A DNA stretch of 64,000 bases, from the NCBI GenBank assembly GCA_028873795.1, contig JAPPNP010000054.1, positions 19,708 to 83,707 on the forward strand, written 5' to 3'. The translations under genes were made by a program, and so were the position numbers. Source of the DNA: Chloroflexota bacterium. GTDB lineage: Bacteria; Chloroflexota; UBA11872. The notes beneath the pieces were generated by a model. The model saw nothing but the letters and a program-made list of their open reading frames with translations, ran no database searches and was not told the DNA's origin. Of this stretch, positions 27,897 to 36,868 are shown piece after piece. The stretch's first letter is position 1, and each line of letters opens with the position of its first letter.

Positions 27897-28382
27897 ATGA
27901 CCTCGCCTGACGCCTCGCCGCCAAGCACGGCCATCGATCGCGGCATCTACGTCATGCCGCAGTTCGTCACGTTCGAGGTGTCGGATATGGCCGCGGCGCG
28001 GCGCTGGTATGTGAACGGACTCGGCTTCGTGGAGCTGGCCGTGCTTCCGGGACCGGACGGCGACCCGGTGCTGGTCCACCTGCGCCGGTTTCGCTATCAG
28101 GATGTCTTGCTGGTGCCGGGACGCGATCCCGAGGAAAAGGCGTCGGGCGTGCGGGTCTCGTTCGCCGCCGGGGACGAGGACCTGGATGCGCGGGCGGCCT
28201 CTGCCTCCGGCGAGTCCGGCGGCGTCGTCGAAGGGCCGACCAGCACGCCGTGGAACACACGCGATCTGCACTTCCAGGACGCCGACGGCCACCTGGTGGT
28301 GTTCACCCAGCCGGACCTAAACGTCGACATGGACTCGGAGTTCGCGCAGCGAGTGCGTGACTCGGTGCAAACGACCGACTAG
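27897..28382 (+). CDS. VOC (glyoxalase/bleomycin resistance) family protein
   Basis: FVTFEVSDMAAARRWYVNGLGFVELA...WNTRDLHFQDADGHLVVFTQP. Confidence 0.88.
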   Translation: MTSPDASPPSTAIDRGIYVMPQFVTFEVSDMAAARRWYVNGLGFVELAVLPGPDGDPVLVHLRRFRYQDVLLVPGRDPEEKASGVRVSFAAGDEDLDARAASASGESGGVVEGPTSTPWNTRDLHFQDADGHLVVFTQPDLNVDMDSEFAQRVRDSVQTTD

Positions 28383-28395
28383 GTCGGCCGAAGTA

Positions 28396-28428
28396 CCGTT
28401 CGTGGTGAGCCTGTCGAACCACGAACGG
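28396..28428. repeat. Family E palindrome ccgttcgtggtgagcctgtcgaaccacgaacgg
   Basis: Perfect 10-bp inverted repeat ccgttcgtgg/ccacgaacgg. Confidence 0.85.
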
Positions 28429-28461
28429 TGCTGCCTCACCACCAACGGCGCCGCTCGGTGG

Positions 28462-28483
28462 CCCGCGCTGCGTGCAGCGTGGG
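28462..28483. repeat. Family D palindrome cccgcgctgcgtgcagcgtggg
   Basis: Near-perfect inverted repeat. Confidence 0.7.
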
Positions 28484-28502
28484 ACCGGCCGGAGTCATAT
28501 CT

Positions 28503-28524
28503 CCCAGGCTGCCTGCAGCCTGGG
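28503..28524. repeat. Family D palindrome cccaggctgcctgcagcctggg
   Basis: Near-perfect inverted repeat (cccaggctgc/gcagcctggg). Confidence 0.75.
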
Positions 28525-28551
28525 CCACTGGGCAATGAGCCCCGGAAATGT

Positions 28552-28630
28552 CATTCCGAACGAACGTGAGGAATCTAAGGACGCTGCGCCGTCTCCGATG
28601 CCCCTTAGATTCCTCGCTGCGCTCGGAATG
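28552..28630. repeat. Family C repeat with terminal inverted repeats
   Basis: cattccgaacgaacgtgaggaatctaagg ... ccttagattcctcgctgcgctcggaatg. Confidence 0.75.
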
Positions 28631-28643
28631 CCCAGATGAGTGC

Positions 28644-29690
28644 TTACACGTGATAGATGTAGAGATCGCGGTCGGTCAGCGGCAAATCGACCCACGCCCC
28701 GCCCTGGCGGTGGCTTTCGGCGATGGCAAAGCAGGCCTCGGTGACGTTGTGCGCCTGCTCGATGTGATTGAGCGTGGGCCGTCCGGTTTCGTGGGATTCG
28801 ATGAGGTCCTCCAGGCACGCCACGACCGAGCTTGACTTCTCGACCTCGGGCAGCGGCTCCGCGTGCCACTCGCGGTGGCGCGTCGAGTCGGTGGGACGGT
28901 TGACGCGCAGGGACAAACCCTCGGCGTTGTTGAGCGTGCGCACCACGCCCTCGGTCCCGACGATCTCGAACTCATGCTGGCCGGCGGGGATGCACCACGC
29001 CTCCACCCCGTTCTCGAACGCCAGGTGATAGGTCGCCATGGGGTCGTCATCGAGCCTGCCGTCCACGATCTCGAGATCGCGGGGATGAAGCTCACCGCGC
29101 ACGCGCGTGATGCGGGGATCGCCGAGCAGATAGGACAGGGCATCCACGCTGTGGATGTGGCCGTGAAGCAGACTCCGGGCGGGGAATTGGACCCCGGCCT
29201 TGGGCTCGCCGATGCGGCCCTGGTCGATCAGGCGCCGCGCCGCGCCGAAGGTTTTCGAGAACCGGTTCAGCACCCCTGAGTTGAACACGGTGCCCTGCGC
29301 CTGGCAGGCCGCCAGCACGGCGTCGGCCTCGCGGGGCGAGCAGGCGATGGCCTTTTCCAGGTACATCATGGGCACGCCGGCGTTCGCCACCCGCACGGCC
29401 AGCTCCGAGTGCACGTCGGCCCGGGTGCAGATGGCGACGAGGTCGGGCTGCTCCTTGGCGATCATCTCGTCCAGGTCTTCGTAAACCGCGGGCACACCCC
29501 AGCGATCGCTGAAATTGGCGCGCTTCTCGGGCAGCAGGTCGCATCCGGCCACCAGATCGAGTTGCGCGGCAGCCTGACAGGCGCCCGGCAGGCCGTAGGG
29601 CAGCATGAAGTCGCGCGACGGCGGAATCTCGTCGTCGATGGTGTTGCCCATGCGGCCCAGGCCCAAGATGGCGGCGCGGTAAGTCTTCAT
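28644..29690 (-). CDS. Gfo/Idh/MocA family oxidoreductase
   Basis: YRAAILGLGRMGNTIDDE; VPMMYLEKAIACSPREADAVL. Confidence 0.9.
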   Translation of the reverse strand: MKTYRAAILGLGRMGNTIDDEIPPSRDFMLPYGLPGACQAAAQLDLVAGCDLLPEKRANFSDRWGVPAVYEDLDEMIAKEQPDLVAICTRADVHSELAVRVANAGVPMMYLEKAIACSPREADAVLAACQAQGTVFNSGVLNRFSKTFGAARRLIDQGRIGEPKAGVQFPARSLLHGHIHSVDALSYLLGDPRITRVRGELHPRDLEIVDGRLDDDPMATYHLAFENGVEAWCIPAGQHEFEIVGTEGVVRTLNNAEGLSLRVNRPTDSTRHREWHAEPLPEVEKSSSVVACLEDLIESHETGRPTLNHIEQAHNVTEACFAIAESHRQGGAWVDLPLTDRDLYIYHV

Positions 29691-29741
29691 GTCGATCTCC
29701 TGCTGAGGTAGTCGCCTTCGCTGCCCGGTATGGTGCCAGCC

Positions 29742-30383
29742 TCAATCCGGCGGTGCGCGGTCCAGTGACTGGATGAATCCTGCCGTCTCCGCGACGGCCG
29801 TCGCGAGATGACCAGCCGCCGTGTGGCCGGACCGCTTGCGCGGGACGAACGAGTGGTCGCCGTCGGCCAGCCAGCGGACGCGGATGGCGTCGGACAAGCT
29901 GTAGCCATTGACTTCATCCTTGGAGCCAAATGCGTCGCGCTCGCCCTGCACGATGAGCGTCGGCGTGCGCAGGCCGGCCAGGTGCTCGGTGCGGAGCCTC
30001 TCCGGCTTGCCCGGCGGATGAAAGGGATAGCCAAGGCACACGAGTCCCCGAACGCCGACCGCGTCGGCGATGAGGCTGGCCATGCGGCCGCCCATGGAGC
30101 GCCCGCCGATCACCAAGTCTCTAGCTCCGCCCAGGGCGTCGATGACCTCGTGCCAGGTCTCCAGCAGCACGGCCTGCCGGTCGGGCGGCCGGCGGCTGCC
30201 GCCGTCGCGTCGCCGTCGCATGTAGGGAAACTCGAAGCGAACGACCTGAATTCCGGCGCCGGCCACTCCCGTGGCGATGGCCTCCATGGTCGGGCTGTCC
30301 ATGGGCGCCCCGGCGCCGTGGGCCAGCACGAAGCGGTTGGGAGCGTTGGCTGGTCCGTCGGTGAGGAAGGACAGCTCGCTCAT
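29742..30383 (-). CDS. Alpha/beta hydrolase (KANL3/Tex30 or dienelactone-hydrolase-like)
   Basis: FVLAHGAGAPMDSPTM, LVIGGRSMGGRMASLIAD, LGYPFHPPGKPERLR, TLIVQGERDAFG. Confidence 0.85.
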   Translation of the reverse strand: MSELSFLTDGPANAPNRFVLAHGAGAPMDSPTMEAIATGVAGAGIQVVRFEFPYMRRRRDGGSRRPPDRQAVLLETWHEVIDALGGARDLVIGGRSMGGRMASLIADAVGVRGLVCLGYPFHPPGKPERLRTEHLAGLRTPTLIVQGERDAFGSKDEVNGYSLSDAIRVRWLADGDHSFVPRKRSGHTAAGHLATAVAETAGFIQSLDRAPPD

Positions 30384-30389
30384 GCCGAC

Positions 30390-31466
30390 TCAGACCAGGC
30401 GAATCTCAGCCGAGGTCAGGGCATCTCGGAATTCGTCGAGTGGCAAGTTTCCGTCGGTCATGACGATCGACGATGCGATCGGCGTGTGGCCGCCGGACCC
30501 GACGCTGAGCCGCATCGGTCCATGCCGGCGCGGGGTGTCCACGCCGCGGGCGCGAGTTTCGGGGAAACCCCAGAGGTTCACGATGTCCGCGGCGTCGGCT
30601 GGCAGATCGACGACGGCTTCGTGGGTGCGGTCCATGATGCCGCGGATGCCCTCCCAAAACTGCGCCACGTAGCGCGGGCCGTGCGAATCGGTGTATTCCC
30701 AGATGAACAGCCGAATGTTGTCGGCCAGGGGAATGTTCTGCTCGACCACCTCCGACTGCAGCAGCACCGGGCCTTCGGCTGGGTTAATGAGATCGAATCG
30801 GCGCTCGATCGGATTCGCCAGGCCCATGGCGCGCCCAATCTGGATGGGGAAGCTCGCGGCGCAATAGCACCAGTCGCCGCCAAAGGCTTCCATTTCCACG
30901 GTCGCCGGGTCGAATTCGAGCCCGCGGCTCTCGGCCTGGGACATGAGATCCAGACCCCAGGCCTTGGCCTGCATCCAGCCACGAATCTCGGTCTGCAGCA
31001 GCCCGCCTGGGGGCAGATTGGAAGCGGCATCGCGGGATGCCCGGTCCAGCCTGAGCTCGTCGGCGGTGAGCACCCGGTCGACGAGCCCGCGGTTGCGAAT
31101 CGCCGCCCGCTGGTCGTCTTCCACGCCGTCAAGAAAGCTGCTGCCCAGCGCCCGTTCCTTGGCCTCGGCCCCGCCCTCGACGCGCGACGCCATGGACCGC
31201 CGACCGAGCCGCGCGTCGGCGTATTCGATGATCTCGTCGGCGGCCTCGAAATGCGTGGGGAGAAAGTAGAAGGCCTCGTCATCGCCCGCGGCGTCGATGA
31301 TGCGCTGGTAGTCCCGCTGCAGCCGCACTTCGAGCGGATACGCCAATGGAATCCGCTCAACGAATTGATTCCACTTGCGATCCATGCGCTCGCGGTTGTC
31401 GGGCGGCAGCGCCAGCCAGGTCAGAGAGTGGACCGAGAGCCAGATCTTGCGCAGCTGGGTCGCCAT
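30390..31466 (-). CDS. Hypothetical protein
   Basis: ATG at 31466 (MATQLRKIWLSVHSLTWLALPPDNRERMDRKWNQFVERIPLAYP...); plausible protein composition, no family recognised. Confidence 0.6.
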   Translation of the reverse strand: MATQLRKIWLSVHSLTWLALPPDNRERMDRKWNQFVERIPLAYPLEVRLQRDYQRIIDAAGDDEAFYFLPTHFEAADEIIEYADARLGRRSMASRVEGGAEAKERALGSSFLDGVEDDQRAAIRNRGLVDRVLTADELRLDRASRDAASNLPPGGLLQTEIRGWMQAKAWGLDLMSQAESRGLEFDPATVEMEAFGGDWCYCAASFPIQIGRAMGLANPIERRFDLINPAEGPVLLQSEVVEQNIPLADNIRLFIWEYTDSHGPRYVAQFWEGIRGIMDRTHEAVVDLPADAADIVNLWGFPETRARGVDTPRRHGPMRLSVGSGGHTPIASSIVMTDGNLPLDEFRDALTSAEIRLV

Positions 31467-31645
31467 AGGAGCGGCCTTCAAGTCGGATCGACGCATCGCG
31501 GAAGCGCGAAGGCGATCACCGTCCGCTGCGATTATGCCCGGCGGGTCGGTCGGCGAGGCCGAATGGGGCCCTGCTCGGTGTGCGGGCACCCCTCGTGGCC
31601 ACCGGCGCTTACTATGCCTCCGGCTGTTGCCGAGGTGTCGTCGCC

Positions 31646-32644
31646 ATGCAATGGATCGCGCTGCCGTCGCCGGATGTCGAAATGCGGGGTCTGGTGGGTG
31701 CGCCGCGGGCGCTGCTCCATCGGATTCCGGAGGAGCACCGGGACAGCCTGCCGGCCGACACCTGGGAGCGCTCGGAGATGGCTTCGGGCGTGCGGCTGGT
31801 CTTTCAGACGAACAGCCCGCGCGTGGCGCTGCATTTCGAGTACCTGCAGCGACCGAGCCGCGCCAGCAAGGTCGACGCCTACGTCGACGGGAAGTTTGCC
31901 GGCACGGACGGCGGTGACGACGCCGGGCCATGCACCGCCGATCTCCTTCAGGGCATGACGGGCACTCATGATGTCGAGTTGCACATGCCGCCCTACTCCA
32001 AAGTGCGGCTCAAGTCGCTGGGTCTCGCTCCCGGCGCCAGCCTGGCGGCGCCCGCCTCGCGGCCGTCGCGATTCATCACCTTCCACGGCGACTCGATCAC
32101 GCACGGCGCCGTCACGACGCGGTCGGGGCTGGCCTATCCGTCACGGGTGGCTCGTGCGCTCGGCGCCGATTTCATCAACCTGGGCTTCGGCGGATCGGCT
32201 AGAGGTGAGCCCGGCATGGCGCGAATCGTGGCCGACCTGCCGGCCGACGCGATCTCGCTCTATTACGGCATCAACACCTACGCCATCGGCCATCCTGGAC
32301 CGGAGGAATTCGGCCGCATCTACGCCGACTTTCTCGAGGTCGTGCGTGCCTCACATGGGAAAACGCCCATCGTGGTCATCACACCCACCTGGTATGTCCC
32401 GGAGCTGAACCAGCGGAACGCCGCCGGCGCTAGCGTGGAGGAGTATCGGGAGGTCATCCGGCGCGTAGTGAGCGCCCGCGTGGCCGCGGGCGATACCAAC
32501 CTGGTTGTGCTGGAGGGCTGCAGCCTCATCGGCTCCGGCGACGAGTCGCGCCTGGCGGACCTGGTGCATCCGAACGACGAGGGCTTTGCCGCGATCGCCG
32601 CTGGGCTCACGCGGTTGATCGGCCAGGCGTGGGGGACGGCCTAG
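31646..32644 (+). CDS. SGNH/GDSL-type esterase/hydrolase
   Basis: RFITFHGDSITHGAVTTRSGLAYPSRVARALGADFINLGFGGSARGE; LADLVHPNDEGFAAIA. Confidence 0.88.
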   Translation: MQWIALPSPDVEMRGLVGAPRALLHRIPEEHRDSLPADTWERSEMASGVRLVFQTNSPRVALHFEYLQRPSRASKVDAYVDGKFAGTDGGDDAGPCTADLLQGMTGTHDVELHMPPYSKVRLKSLGLAPGASLAAPASRPSRFITFHGDSITHGAVTTRSGLAYPSRVARALGADFINLGFGGSARGEPGMARIVADLPADAISLYYGINTYAIGHPGPEEFGRIYADFLEVVRASHGKTPIVVITPTWYVPELNQRNAAGASVEEYREVIRRVVSARVAAGDTNLVVLEGCSLIGSGDESRLADLVHPNDEGFAAIAAGLTRLIGQAWGTA

Positions 32645-32654
32645 ACTCCCGCGT

Positions 32655-32715
32655 CCGTTGTCCCTTGTATCAACCCCTCCGTCATTCCGGCGGAAGCCGG
32701 AATCCAGTCCAGTCG
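32655..32715 (+). repeat. Family A palindromic intergenic repeat
   Basis: caacccctccgtcattccggcggaagccggaatccagtc. Confidence 0.85.
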
Positions 32716-32744
32716 AATCTCCAGGCACGGCGGACGCTTGGCGT

Positions 32745-32772
32745 GCGGGCAGGTTTGAAACCTGCCCCTACG
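32745..32772. repeat. Family B palindrome (gcgggcaggtttgaaacctgcccctac)
   Basis: Inverted repeat gggcaggttt/aaacctgccc. Confidence 0.8.
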
Positions 32773-32901
32773 GCATTTCGCACAGGTCTGCATTCGCGGG
32801 AAACGACGGCGGGGCTTCGTGCGGGTGAGCGTCCAGTGCGGCGCTCAATCACCCATTCGGATATCGTGACGCGCAGGACAGCGAGACACGGAGCCTGAGC
32901 C

Positions 32902-33810
32902 ATCAAGTCGAAGGATGAGTTCGACGCGCGGTTAGTGGGGCCGTGCAACTCCGTGCCGACGATCTTTCACGAAGACGGCACGATCGACTACCCGTCCATC
33001 CGCAAACTGATCGACTTCAGCATCGACGGCGGCTGCGATGTGATCATGCTCACCTGGGGTGACAGCTTGATCTCGCTGCTCACCGACGACGAGGTCGCGG
33101 AGCTGCACCGGGTCGTCATTGACCAGACCGGCGAGCGCGCGGTCACCATCGCCTGCGACAACATTTGGGGCCGCAACAAGGCGGTCGAGTTCGGGCGCTA
33201 CGTTCGCGAGCTCGGCTTCGACGTCTACATGGTGCGCCCCGCCGAATGGGCCAAGGGCACGGCGGAGTCGCTGGCGGAGTTCTACACCGCCTGCGGGCGC
33301 GAGTCGCCGGTGATGTTCGTGGGCGACGTGCCGCTGCGCACGCTCGAGCTCCTCGCCGACGACCCGAACATGTGGGCCTTCAAGGAAGACCTGGGCCTCG
33401 ACTACGCCCACGAAATCATCATGCGCTGGGGCGACCGCTGGCCGATGATCGGCGGCGGCGGGATGAAGCGCCACCACCTGTTGTGGGCGCACGGCCACTG
33501 CGACACGTGGCTCGACGGCTTCTGTCGCACCTTCCCGGCGGTCTCCCAGGACTATTGGCGCGCGCTTCGGCGCGGCGACATCGCGGCGGCCTGGGCGCAG
33601 GCGATGCAATACGAAGTGCCGCTGCGCGCCATGGCGCAGCGCGTGCGCTATGGACCCGACGGCTTCGTCAAGCATGCGATGGTGGAGGCTGCGGGCGTGG
33701 CTCCCCGCTGGCGACGCTCGCCGGCGGCCAACCCGACGGAGGAAGAGATGGACGAGTTGCGAGAGTTCCTGGCTGGGCTCGGACCGCAGACACAGCCGGT
33801 GCCGGCATGA
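32902..33810 (+). CDS. Dihydrodipicolinate synthase/N-acetylneuraminate lyase family protein
   Basis: Homology to 33807 and 34712 genes; N-terminus IKSKDEFDARLVGPCNSVPTIFHEDG implies start near 32902 (ATC) or GTG 32935; Schiff-base-type AFKEDLGLD. Confidence 0.85.
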   Translation: MKSKDEFDARLVGPCNSVPTIFHEDGTIDYPSIRKLIDFSIDGGCDVIMLTWGDSLISLLTDDEVAELHRVVIDQTGERAVTIACDNIWGRNKAVEFGRYVRELGFDVYMVRPAEWAKGTAESLAEFYTACGRESPVMFVGDVPLRTLELLADDPNMWAFKEDLGLDYAHEIIMRWGDRWPMIGGGGMKRHHLLWAHGHCDTWLDGFCRTFPAVSQDYWRALRRGDIAAAWAQAMQYEVPLRAMAQRVRYGPDGFVKHAMVEAAGVAPRWRRSPAANPTEEEMDELREFLAGLGPQTQPVPA

Positions 33811-34694
33811 AGTCGCCCGACGAGATCCGCGGCCTCATGGAGGGCCCCTGCCTCTCCCTGCCGACGGTGTTCACACGCGACGGAGATGTCGATCACGAGG
33901 GCATGCGCAACGTCATCGACGTGGCGCTGGACGCCGGTTGCCAGATCGTGATGCTGACCTGGGGCGACAGTCTGGTTTCGCTGCTCACCGATACCGAGCT
34001 GGCCCAGGTGCATCGAAACGTGATCGAGCATGTAGGCAACCGAGCCGTGACCATCGGCTGCGACAACCAGTGGGCGCTGCCCAAGGCGCTGGAATTCGGG
34101 CGCTACGTCGAAGCGCTCGGGTACGACCTCTACATGGTGCGCCCGGCCGACTGGGCCAAAGGCACGCCGGAAACCCTGGCCGAGCACTTTCGGGCCATCG
34201 CCCAGGTGACCCGGGTGATGCTGGTGGGCATGGTGCCGCTGCGCACCTGCGAGTTGATCGAAAACGTGCCCAACGTGCTGGCGTTCAAGGAAGACCTGGC
34301 CATTGACTACGCGCACGAGGTGCAGATGCGCTGGGGCGACCGCTGGGCCATGGTCACCGGCGGCGCGCACAAGCGGCACGTGCTGTTCCATCCCCACGGC
34401 CCGCGGGCGTGGCTGGACATCTTCATCCGCTTTCACCCGCAGCCGACCGTTGACTACTGGAACGCGCTCAAGCGCGACGACACCCGCACGGCCTGGGATA
34501 TCGCCATGCGCTACGAGCAGAAGCTCTGGGACCTCGCCGCGCAGGTCCGCTACGAAAAGGACGGCCTGTTCGCCCACGCGCTGCTGGAGGTCTACGATGT
34601 CGCGCCGCGCTGGCGCCGCTCACCCGCACCCGATCCGACCGATGAAGAACTCGACGAGCTGCGCGACTGGCTGCGCGGCATCGGCCTGATGTAG
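33807..34694 (+). CDS. Dihydrodipicolinate synthase/N-acetylneuraminate lyase family protein
   Basis: ATGA overlap with preceding gene; GPCLSLPTVFTRDGDVDHEGMRNVIDVALDAGCQIVMLTWGDSLVSLLTD; AFKEDLAID. Confidence 0.9.
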   Translation: MKSPDEIRGLMEGPCLSLPTVFTRDGDVDHEGMRNVIDVALDAGCQIVMLTWGDSLVSLLTDTELAQVHRNVIEHVGNRAVTIGCDNQWALPKALEFGRYVEALGYDLYMVRPADWAKGTPETLAEHFRAIAQVTRVMLVGMVPLRTCELIENVPNVLAFKEDLAIDYAHEVQMRWGDRWAMVTGGAHKRHVLFHPHGPRAWLDIFIRFHPQPTVDYWNALKRDDTRTAWDIAMRYEQKLWDLAAQVRYEKDGLFAHALLEVYDVAPRWRRSPAPDPTDEELDELRDWLRGIGLM

Positions 34695-34711
34695 CCGCCC
34701 GGAGGTTCCCA

Positions 34712-35599
34712 ATGCGTGACCACGACGAAGTCCGCGCCCTGCTCGACGGCCCGATCAACTCGCTGCCCACGATCTTCACCGAGTCCGGCGAGATCGACTG
34801 GGACGGCACGCGGGCGGTGATCGACAAGTCGCTCGAAGGCAACTGCAACGTCATCATGCTGACCTGGGGCGACAGCCTCATCTCGCTGCTCACGGACGAC
34901 GAGGTGGCGGAGCTGCACCGCGTGGTGATCGACCATGTGGACGGCCGCGCGCTCACCATCGCCTGCGACAACCAGTGGGGTCTCAACAAGGCGATCGAGT
35001 TTGGGCGCTTCGTGCGCGAGCTGGGATACGACCTCTACATGGTGCGTCCGGCCGACTGGGCCAAGGGCACGCCGGAAAGCCTGGCGGACTACTACAAGGC
35101 TTGCGGCCAGGTCGCCCCGGTGATGTTCGTGGGCGACGTGCCGATCCGCACGCTGGAGCTCGTGGCCGATGACCCGAACATGTGGGCCTTCAAGGAAGAC
35201 CTGGGCCTGGACTACGCCCACGAGGTGCTGATGCGCTGGGGCGACCGCTGGCCGATGGCCGGCGGCGGCGGCATCAAGCGCCACTACGTGCTGTGGCCCC
35301 ACGGCAACTGCAATTCCTGGCTGGACGTGTTCATCTACTGCAATCTGCTGCCCCAGAAGCTCTATTGGGACGCCATCAAGCGCGACGACCTGCCTGAAGC
35401 CTGGCGCCTGGCGCGGCACTACGAGCAGCCGATCTGGGACCTGTGGCCGGTATTCCCCGCCGGCGGCGACGGCCTGGTGCACACCATGATCGAGGTCTGC
35501 GGCGTGGCCCCCCGCTGGCGCCGCTCACCCGCCCCAAACGCCACCGAGGAGGAGATGGAACAGGTGCGGGACATGCTGCAGGGGTTGAAACTGCTGTAG
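34712..35599 (+). CDS. Dihydrodipicolinate synthase/N-acetylneuraminate lyase family protein
   Basis: GPINSLPTIFTESGEIDWDGTRAVIDKSLEGNCNVIMLTWGDSLISLLTD; AFKEDLGLD. Confidence 0.9.
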   Translation: MRDHDEVRALLDGPINSLPTIFTESGEIDWDGTRAVIDKSLEGNCNVIMLTWGDSLISLLTDDEVAELHRVVIDHVDGRALTIACDNQWGLNKAIEFGRFVRELGYDLYMVRPADWAKGTPESLADYYKACGQVAPVMFVGDVPIRTLELVADDPNMWAFKEDLGLDYAHEVLMRWGDRWPMAGGGGIKRHYVLWPHGNCNSWLDVFIYCNLLPQKLYWDAIKRDDLPEAWRLARHYEQPIWDLWPVFPAGGDGLVHTMIEVCGVAPRWRRSPAPNATEEEMEQVRDMLQGLKLL

Positions 35600-35635
35600 G
35601 GGGCACCGAGAGCCTGCGCCACCGGGCAGTGCCCA

Positions 35636-36868
35636 TCAGTCGTCGTCAGGCGCTGCGGCGCGCTGCCGGCTGAGGATCAGCAGAATCACGACAACCGGGG
35701 CAAGCACCAAGGCCGAGCCTAAGAACCCCGCGCGAAGCGAGATCCCAAGAGCGACGGCGCCGAGCGCCGGACCGGCAATGAGCTGCCCAGCTGCATTGGC
35801 CTGCGCGCCCACCGATAGCATCGTGGCTCGAACCCGCGACGGAATCACTCGATTCTGCAGCACGCTTAGCAATGGGCCGCTGACAGCGAACAGCGGCCCG
35901 CGTAGCCACAGCATCGCCAGGGCGAGCCCAAGATTCGTGGCGAGCGCGAACGCGACCAGGCTGCCGATGTAGGTCGCCTGCGCGGCCACTAGCACGAGGC
36001 TCGTGACGCGGTCATTCGACGTATCGAACTTGCGGCGGGCGACTTCAGTGGCAGCGAGCGAGAGCCCCCGCCCCACATAGCCGCTGAGGCCGAACCAGGC
36101 TACGGGGTCCAGCGGGCCCAGCGGCGGCAGCGTGATGGTCTCCAGCAAGAACGGTGTGACCAGGCGGTCGGGGATTTCGCTGGACGCGCCAAACAAGAAC
36201 GGCACGGCCACGACAAGGAGCAACGTGCGCTGGCCTCGAACGAGACGTAACGCCGTCCGCAGCGTCGCGCCCATCGTCTTGAACGTTTGGCGCCGGTGCG
36301 CCGGCACTCGCGTGAATCCCCGTTCCGGCATCGTGAATGCGAGGAATGCCGCAAGCCCCACAAACATTGCGCCACCCACGACAACCGGCAGTGCCCGCGA
36401 CACGCTTGAGAGCGCAACAGCCAGCGAAATACCCACGAGACCGCCAATCAGATACGCCTGCGTACCGCGCAGAAGCGCTTCGCTGAGTCGCTCCTGCCCG
36501 ACCTCATCGGCGATCCAGGCCGTGGTTGCGCCGCTGATGAAGGTAAATCCGAGCCCCCACACCACCTGGGCGGCGAGGACGCCCGCGAACAACGGGATGG
36601 CCCCTTCCACCACGAATCCGGCGCCCATGAGGGCGAATCCGACCAAGATCGACAAGCGCCGGCTGTAGACATCAGCGACAACGCCGGTCGGCACTTCGAA
36701 CGCCAACGTCGTCGCTTCGAGCAAGGTGCCGACTAACACGAGCTGCAGGGCATTCAGGCCGACGGTTTCGACCTGATAGACCAGGTTGGTGGTCACTACG
36801 GTGGTGAACGCCAGACCCTGGACGCCGGCCATCGCAATGGCGAGTGAATAGGCAGGGAGACGCTTCAT
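35636..36868 (-). CDS. Major facilitator superfamily transporter
   Basis: About 12 hydrophobic segments; EVPTGVVADVYSRRLSILVGF motif. Confidence 0.85.
   Translation of the reverse strand: MKRLPAYSLAIAMAGVQGLAFTTVVTTNLVYQVETVGLNALQLVLVGTLLEATTLAFEVPTGVVADVYSRRLSILVGFALMGAGFVVEGAIPLFAGVLAAQVVWGLGFTFISGATTAWIADEVGQERLSEALLRGTQAYLIGGLVGISLAVALSSVSRALPVVVGGAMFVGLAAFLAFTMPERGFTRVPAHRRQTFKTMGATLRTALRLVRGQRTLLLVVAVPFLFGASSEIPDRLVTPFLLETITLPPLGPLDPVAWFGLSGYVGRGLSLAATEVARRKFDTSNDRVTSLVLVAAQATYIGSLVAFALATNLGLALAMLWLRGPLFAVSGPLLSVLQNRVIPSRVRATMLSVGAQANAAGQLIAGPALGAVALGISLRAGFLGSALVLAPVVVILLILSRQRAAAPDDD

Noticed and set aside
29808-31958. 716-aa plus-strand ORF
   Set aside because: Antisense to the alpha/beta hydrolase and hypothetical gene; composition typical of shadow ORFs.
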